From contig JAQJVL010000173.1 of assembly GCA_035578905.1 (NCBI GenBank), positions 1,010,501 through 1,074,500 on the forward strand: a stretch of DNA of 64,000 nucleotides. Direction: 5' to 3'. This stretch comes from Stictocephala bisonia (taxonomy: Eukaryota > Arthropoda > Insecta > Hemiptera > Membracidae). The translations under genes and the position numbers were made by a program. Positions 56,676 through 64,000 of the stretch are shown in pieces (the stretch's first letter is position 1; every line of letters begins with the position of its first letter). The notes below the pieces were generated by a model. That model did not search any database and had not been told where the DNA came from. It was given only the letters and a program-made list of their open reading frames with translations.

Positions 56676-58639
56676 TATATACACTGAATGCTGTAAAATA
56701 TGTAGCCTCTTTATCGGCTGTATTTACTCTAGAGTATGACTTACTTATAAGGGGAAATCAAAGTTCAAAGCTTTTTGTTTATAGATGTACAGTATACCAA
56801 GTGTGGACTGTACAGTTGCATAGCTTTATATGTACATAGAAACGCTCTTGTTGATGATCTCATTGCTTAGTCTATTGTTCAGCCAAGTCCTGAGCTGGCG
56901 GGAGGCGATCATACCCGGTGATTGTACATAAACTTTAGTCTCTAGGTTTGTAGATATAGCTGTCTATAGATATATAAAATAGATGTAAATAATTTTTGTA
57001 ATTTTTATATACAATTTTGGTATATTTTCTATCTGATTTGAAATACCTGTGTTTGTAAAGAAATGTTTTATAAAAGTGACCAAAAGATGGGTATATTTCA
57101 TTTTTCTATACAAATAGTGATGTTAATAAAATGGATATTTTATACAGTTTGTTTTTTGATTATTTGACCACAAACAGCATACAGTCATTTTGTGCTGCTG
57201 ATAAATACATGGAACCCCCTTTTCAAACGCATGAAACCACACAGCTACAGTGGAAACACGTTTCCATCTTGATTTGAGTCTGGCATAAATAAAATTTAAT
57301 TGTTCTGCACGGCAAATTTCAAATTGACTAATGGAAAGGAGAGAAGAACATCTTATATTTTTGGAAAACTTTTCAATTATTGTATTTACTTTTACTATAT
57401 ACTTTCTACCAGTCTTGTGCCAGTGAAAGCGGCCTTAACTAAACATTGGCATCAAGCATGGCTATTCCTTGAATGGGTGACTTTCTCAGTGATCCATCCT
57501 TGCTCACAGGTCGCCTGCCCGGTACTGGTGGTGGTTCGAAAGTCACCTTAAACATTGGTGCTCAGGTTAAGTTTTAGAGCCCTTCTCTTAGCCCTAACTT
57601 CTAGTGATAAAATAAGACCTTTAACTTTTAATTTTGTTATCTTCTGCAGATAATTTAAAAGTTAAACGTATCTTTTCAGTACTAAGTATCATATACATTG
57701 AAGATTTAGTTTCATAATAAGTTTACTTGCACTCCTAAAAACAAATTCTTGAAATTGAAATAGTTCTTGGAATGATCAAAGTACAGTAGAACTTTGATTG
57801 TTCATCACTTGATACTTAAACAATTCTTGTACTTCTTCACCTGGTATGGTGACTTATTGTTGCAAATTTATTGTCGGTGGTGGAATGTGCACAATTTAGC
57901 TTGGTACAGATCAACGAAGTAACTGTGTCTAACTGAATAATATTGGTAAATAATTATTTTTTTGGACATAAAGTACCATACTTTACTTTCCATAAGTTAT
58001 GTACTGTAACTTCATAACAATTCATTAGTACAGACATAACATCAGTACAAAGATTGTTTTTAGTTTTGTTCAACTTTTAACTGTTCATGAAGAAATTGCA
58101 GTACAATTTTCTAAAAAAAATTGTGTCTCGTGTTTACTATAAATTCCTTAATAGTATCAAACTAAGTGTCAAACTATCAAGGGTTTACTTCACTATGTTT
58201 CAGACTGAACTTGTATTAAAACCTATAATAAAGTTATTTTGTTTTACTATATTCTGTTGTAACTTTTACAAAATACAAATTTAGGTTGTTTGATCCAAAT
58301 TATTTTGAATGATTTTGTTCATACATTCAAATAAAGTAAATTTGAGATATTGTTGCAGAGTTCTTCCAAACTATTTGTGCTAAGGAGTGTACCACTAATT
58401 GAAGAATTACTAATTATAATGGAAACATCATTACAAAGTCAGAATCAACGTTTTTTATGTATACTTTACACAAAGCATGTTTTGTTTACGTAGGAAAACT
58501 ATAATTAATTTAGATATTTAGCGTATGATCTGGATTCTTTTGAACACATTCTTCGAGTATTTTTGGGTCTATTTTTCGAATAAAGCAAGATTTGTAAATA
58601 CGTACAATCTGAATCAACATTGCAAGTGAATGGATTCTA

Positions 58640-59440
58640 TGGATTCTCGACGCGACCTTGATGATGAGGGAATACCCACAAGGTGGGGTACTTTCCCCAC
58701 TAATGTGGAATTTAGTGTTTGATAACCTTTTGAGATCGTTAACCAATACCAGTGTCTTCAAACATATATGTGGACGACATAACTCTGATGGTCACCGACA
58801 AGTTTCGTGACACTGTCTCGGGCATCATGAATGAAAGCCCGAAACTTGTAAGCAGGTGGTTTACCAGGGAAGAACGTTCAGTCAATCCCGTAAAAACCGT
58901 CATCTTGCCTTTTACGTGAAAAGGCATCATCTTGGAACACTGAGGAGTTTACAACTCAACGGAGTTCCATTGGGATTTCCCTAGAAAGCTAAATATCTAG
59001 GGGTAACCCTAGATTACAAGCTGACTTGGAACTATCATCTTTCCACTATAATTAACAGGGCGAAGTGAGTGCCCTTAGTGTCCAGGCGCACTTTTGGTTT
59101 GACACACGGGGAAGAGGCCACATATGGCTTGCTGGCTCTACGAGGCAGTCATTTGCCTGCTGATCTCCTATGGGGCTCGTGTGGTGGAACAAGGCTTGTC
59201 AGAGCTTGACGAGTAAAAAGCTTGCTAGTATCCAAAGATTAGCATGCATAATTATAACAGGTGCGTTTTCAAGCACACCTACAGCATCACTCAAAGTGCT
59301 GCTCAATTTGAATTGTGAGCGAGGACTCCATTTGAAGGGCCCGAACCAGTACGTAGCATTAGACTTACCACTGCCAAGACTTAAATACTGAACTTGATGA
59401 GAAATCGCCACCACAATGGATGGCAGCGGTTTCACGCCCA
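58640..59440 (+). mobile_element. Decayed R1-clade-like non-LTR reverse transcriptase
   Basis: The + strand, after frame changes, encodes PQGGVLSPLMWNLVFDNLLR, then YVDDITLMVTDKF, KYLGVTLDYKLTWN, LISYGARVVEQG/ARVWWNKACQ-type remnants and LASIQRLACIIITGAFSSTP. The order matches the palm and thumb of R1/LOA-type elements, which carry PQGGVLSPL rather than PQGSVLGPL. Several stops and frameshifts are present, so it is a dead relic. It may extend to about 59700 (MDGSGF near 59415 could be an RNase H trace), but I am unsure. Confidence 0.82.
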
Positions 59441-62400
59441 GGTCTTTGCAAAATCTCTGGTGAGGAGATCAAACTCTACACTGACCAAATCATAACAATG
59501 CTCTAATTTATAAGCCGAGTTAGAGCGCAATTTATCCAACCAATTGGTAACGAACTTACATTTTATTTGTATTGTACAGACACAGTTGTTATTCCTCTCA
59601 ACACTGAGAAGTATTATGAGTTATGACTCTGAGAGTTCCCTCTAACTTTCAGCTGCATTTCAGATATCTGCCTCTAGTCAGGTGTGTGAAGAAGCACAAG
59701 ACACTTATTGATCTTAGCTGTTATGGACAACCCTGTTATTACCAGTTATGGTAACTGGTGTAATCTCCTGGATAAGTCAGCTGCCAACCAAACAATTGTT
59801 CCTTCTCGGGGCCAGAAAAATCACCAAGATTCAGATTCTATTTGTCTATTGAATACCAAGAGTATGAGTATAGTGAAAGGTAGTGTTTAGCAACGTTTTT
59901 CCACACTTGTATTTGTTCACCAATTATTATTTCTCAAAATATTTCACATTTGGATTTTTTTTACAAAAATGCTGGTGATTGGAGTAAAATGTAAATGACA
60001 AATTACCTCATCAACATTTTCGTCAGTTAGTATATTACCTGGTTATTTTCAGCTCTTAAGACCTTTAGAGAGACTCAACCCCATACTTTTTGTAATTTAT
60101 TTTGAACAAAACTATCTAGTCATTAATTTGATATGTCAAAAGTTTTTACAAAAAACTTCTCAGAAAGTTTTTTCCTATCAAATGCCCACAGACTTATTTC
60201 TATTTGCATCATGTATTTTCCTGACTACTTCGTTGTAGTAGCTGCATTGATGAGAAAAGATGTATATATAGGTATAGGTCCAATTCTCTAGTGCCCAGTG
60301 TTCAGCAAACGTATTAGAGCTTTGTAAAATAATTCATTAAAATTATTTAAACCTGCATGGATGTATATATTCAACAATATTTTTCTCTGCATGCGATTTG
60401 CCTTAGCAATAGTTGGCTTTTGTAACAATGACAACATTCTCTCATCTACACTCATTCGAAATCCATATTCGCTATAACTTAACAATCGGCATCATAAGAG
60501 CAAATAAAAACAGTAATGTTTTAACTCCTCGTCACTATTTTGTTATTTTTCTTTTCTCTCTTCCACCATACCTTCTTCTCATTTCCTTTTCCTAAGTTGT
60601 ATAGCTGCTTCTGTTCCACCTCCATCTTCCTAGGTACTTTATGGTGATCCAGACTTATAGTTCTTATCTGGATCATGGTACCAACATCTAAATATTAACA
60701 AAACTGATGTGTGATAGATGTAAAGAACAATGCAAAAATATCAGTGTTTCCACCATGAAGAAAGCCTCTATTGTTACATTTTAAATACCAAATCCAATTA
60801 AAGCTTTAAGAAACTCTGCACTGACACATGTGACTTATATGCAAACCAACCTTACCTTACCATAACTCATACTTAAAAGGATAAAGTATTTACTAAGAAA
60901 TAATTGCATCAGAGAAAATTTTAATGTGTTCTTACAGCATAAATAGAAGCAAGAGATTTGGCAAAACAAGACAATTAAAAAGTTTAAATTATATGTGAAC
61001 AATAAAAACTCTAGCATCACCAGTCCTGCCATGTGGTAAGGTCTATTATTATCTGTAATTTTACAACATTTGCATCCAGTTTTTGTACTGGAGAGACATT
61101 CAGGTGGGATGAAAAGCCTTGATGTTTGCTAGTTTAGTTGTTAGCACTTCTGCTTCAAATGTAGGTCATAGTTTAAATACCAAGAAGTCCACTTAAAGTT
61201 TGCTAAAGAGATTTGGACTGTTATCCCTTAACATCATTTGTTGATCAAGTCAAAAATGTCACTGGTGTGTAGATAAACAAAAAAAAGTCAGTACTCTAGG
61301 GGTTGACTGGCAGTAGTTTGTACAAATTGCAGCTTATGAATGGCTTGTCTCCTGCAAGGAATCATAACATTGCATTCAGTGATATCTGGGAAGACAAAAT
61401 GAGAGCTCTCTTACTTTGAAATGTTACTCTTCGGACTTTCTCCATTAGGTCAACAGACATCAAGATGGTTGACCAAATATTCTTTGTTCTGGGACATTCA
61501 TTAAATAAATATGAAGGAAACTTCAGTGTCATTGAGACGGCTAAGAAATACACCACCAGACTGATTTTTATCCTCTTCCTCTGGAACGAGTTAGTTGCAA
61601 AGTCCAGTATAAATGTTATTGGAGTTTGATGTAAGAATGAGTGGAAAATGTTAGTGAAACGAATGCAATAACAGCATCTTCATGAAATAAAACATATATT
61701 TATTTTTTCCTGCTGAATCCTATGCCTGCTGCAAGTCAGTAAATGGACTCTGCCGTTTTGTCATACTGACTGAAAATGAAGCCTTAACTCTAAGGTAGAT
61801 TAATTAAGGGCCTTAACTAAAGTCTTCTCTACTAAAATGCAGTTTTAACAAGAAATGTTTGACTAATACAATAGGAGAGATAATCCATCAAGAAACTTAC
61901 CTGTGAAGATACATTTACTAACATAAAGACACAAGAAACATGAAAGGTACCAAATAGTATACAAATTTTTAGTTTACCTTCTTCAGACCAAGAGAGGGAC
62001 TCTCTGATAAAAATAGTTTGGTTGATGATCAAGAAAACTTGAATTTAAAGATTTTGAAGTTTTCAGCTTGGGACTTACACAATAAATGTTTGAACTATTA
62101 ACACAATCAAAACTACGTAGGATAGCACCTGTTAACTAAGTACAAACTGAACAAGTAGACAACTTTTCTTACACAATATAATACTTATTCCTGAAGTCCG
62201 CTTTATCATTTTTGCATTTTGATTTTTGAGTAGACAAATTGCTAATTTTACGGGGAGTTTGTTGAAACTATTTAAAGAATCTCTTTAATGTTACAATTAA
62301 AGAAAAGTGCCATTTACATAATGAAGGAAATATAATGATTTCAACAGAAGAATCGAAAGAGCTAAATTTTTAAAATATTCCACATAGACGCTAACATATC

Positions 62401-63825
62401 TAATAGACTGTTAGACAGTATATAACATATTTAATGCTATTTGGTCAAAAAAGTTTCGATTTAATTTAATATGTGTATAGCTATTAAACTCCTCCCAAGT
62501 AGTTCTTTCATTAAAATTGTGTTTATAGTTATAAACACATCACCTCAAAGATGGGAATTTGGGCTTTCTCGGTACATGCAGAATTAAGAAACTATTTTCT
62601 CAACTATTCCCAAATTTTAAAAATAGACCCTCACAGTCCGGCCTTGCTCATCAGTTATTTTAGATTACATAATTTTACTGCAAATTAGCAAATTTTATTT
62701 AAAATAATTAATGTTATATGTTTGTTTTTATTTTATCACAACAAGAAATAAAATGTTGTTTTTGGCATCTTATGCTTTTTAATATCACACAATTTACAAA
62801 ATTGATTAACTTTATATACACTCAACTTGTGTTTGTACTTTTACCCGCACGTTATATTACAATCCAATCACTTCGCACATATGCAGCAAGAGACAGTACT
62901 CGCACCTGCAGGATTGAGCTTCAACAACTTCCGGCAATCATACCCCACCCATCCTAGGGGAGGGGGAGGGGTGAGTAGTTTACGGTGAGACGTACAGCCA
63001 GCGCTGCAAGTGGAATTCAGTTGTCCCAAAAGCCGGCCGAACCACCTTAACATAGGAATCTTTCTCCTGTGAAGGATGCCAGCATATGTTGGCCGATCAG
63101 TTCTGCTGACGGCCTATTGTGATGTCCTGTATTTGTATATTTCATATTCTGTCCTAGTTTGAGGACAGGATAGCAACAAGACAGTTTCTTTTCAAGATGC
63201 TAAAATATTAGGGCAATCTTCGTTCTATATAATCACCAATCCTGTAGAAGAACTTTTATTAATTCAAAAATTTTAATTTTTCTTCTAAAACACTATAAAC
63301 ATTACTACTTCTTAAGCACAGTCCTTATATTTTTCTTCAAATAAGACTCACCAAAATATGTTATGTAATAGTCTGAATATAAATATTCTATCTCATCCTA
63401 CTTCTATTTCAAAGCCACCTTTTCTATAGTGGAATACAGTTATTCAATTCCCTTCCAAACAAGTTGAGTTGGAGTCAAACCCTCTGAAGTTCAAAAAACA
63501 ATTAAAGGATATTCCTTTTGTAAAGTGCTACGCTACTACAGTGTCCGTGAGTGTATTCCTGATGGGTTCTTGGACTCTTCAATGGACCAAATAATATAAA
63601 ACATAGTTTCAAAACATGTACTGTATACTTGTTATTGACGTAGCCGATGCAACAATGTATGTTAAAATCAATGCTCAGTAAAAGACTTATGATTTATAAC
63701 AATAAGTAAGTTTTAACAGCTGTGAGATAAAAATAGCATAACATCTCTTTGTAATAAAATACTAAATATTGTTTAAGGAGTAAATGTGTCTCCCTGGTTC
63801 TGCAATATGAAATTTTGGCAGATTG
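59441..63825. other. Intergenic DNA, no gene recognised
   Basis: This is AT-rich with short frames on both strands, none with recognisable motifs. It includes an inverted fragment of repeat family B (60425-60480), a family E relic (61865-62035) and a GC-richer patch at about 62870-63060 with no supported product. Confidence 0.55.
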
Positions 63826-64000
63826 TATACTGTTTTACTTTCTCCCATATACGTTAGCATAGAGAAAGTTTGTGATCGTCCAAACAAATTTTTTTTACAA
63901 GTTGGTCTAAAAATTCATTTTAAAGTCCCCTGAACCCAAAAAATTTTGGTATCTGTGTCTTTCTATGTGTTTTGTATGTGTGGCTGTCTGTGTGTATGTA
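63826..64000 (+). repeat. Hairpin-ended interspersed repeat, copy 4 (cut by window end)
   Basis: The terminal hairpin (TTTACTTTCTCCCATATACG and its partner arm) and the following ACAAGTTGGTCTAAAAATTC block are intact. The copy then runs off the window. Confidence 0.8.

Larger units (their letters stand above)
52917..57150 (+). other. Probable Ryk 3' UTR and downstream DNA
   Basis: No coding frame is recognisable. Candidate polyadenylation signals on the + strand include ATTAAA near 55473 in a T-rich context and AATAAA near 57126 followed by a TTTGTTTTTTG tract. The MITE at 56194 and the SINE at 53765 lie inside. Without transcript data I cannot place the mRNA end. Confidence 0.4.

Noticed and set aside
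59170..59391. Separate small gene
   Set aside because: The frame is the thumb region of the decayed R1-like reverse transcriptase.
1..64000. A multi-gene undescribed system or operon
   Set aside because: The only host gene is Ryk; all other coding traces are transposon remnants. I see no clustered unknown genes.

Overview
This is a eukaryotic, AT-rich, repeat-laden window. It almost certainly comes from an arthropod, most likely an insect. The species cannot be fixed from the sequence; a hemipteran is my guess only, from the repeat style and long introns. The one host gene I can support is a Ryk/Derailed-type receptor tyrosine kinase-like gene on the + strand. It is split into ten exons between 6826 and 52916. 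Every junction has an AG acceptor and a GT donor, and all nine intron phases (0,1,2,2,1,2,2,0,2) join in one open frame of 516 codons ending in TAG. The first exon(s), with the signal peptide and start of the WIF domain, lie upstream and were not found.

Layout: 1-6825 is upstream intron, with a GC-rich island, a hairpin-ended repeat, a 24-bp minisatellite (4777-6021) and an inverted-repeat element just before the first visible exon. 6826-6953 is WIF exon A. A 25.6-kb intron (6954-32511) then holds a 21-bp array, a 57-bp array with higher-order structure, a 71-bp array and a 53-bp array. It also holds a CR1/Jockey-like retroposon fragment, a TA-flanked MITE, SINE copies, a roughly 0.8-kb fold-back palindrome and several GC-rich non-coding islands. 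32512-52916 carries the rest of WIF, the transmembrane exon, the juxtamembrane exon and six kinase exons. The introns between them hold an RTE tail, an unusually clean mariner (three stop codons, no frameshift), a piggyBac-type deletion derivative plus its MITE, a nearly full RT-bearing retroposon on the minus strand, and more SINEs.

Downstream of 52916 there is a probable long 3' UTR, a second copy of the TA-flanked MITE, a decayed R1-clade-like reverse transcriptase (58640-59440), and intergenic DNA with no gene I can support.

The protein is a Wnt-binding receptor with a kinase-like domain that keeps the RYK-specific HKD and DNA motifs in place of HRD and DFG. No new multi-gene system is visible. 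The most unusual material is the intron content: stop-free minisatellites whose periods are multiples of three, the fold-back, and a set of non-autonomous element families present in several copies each.
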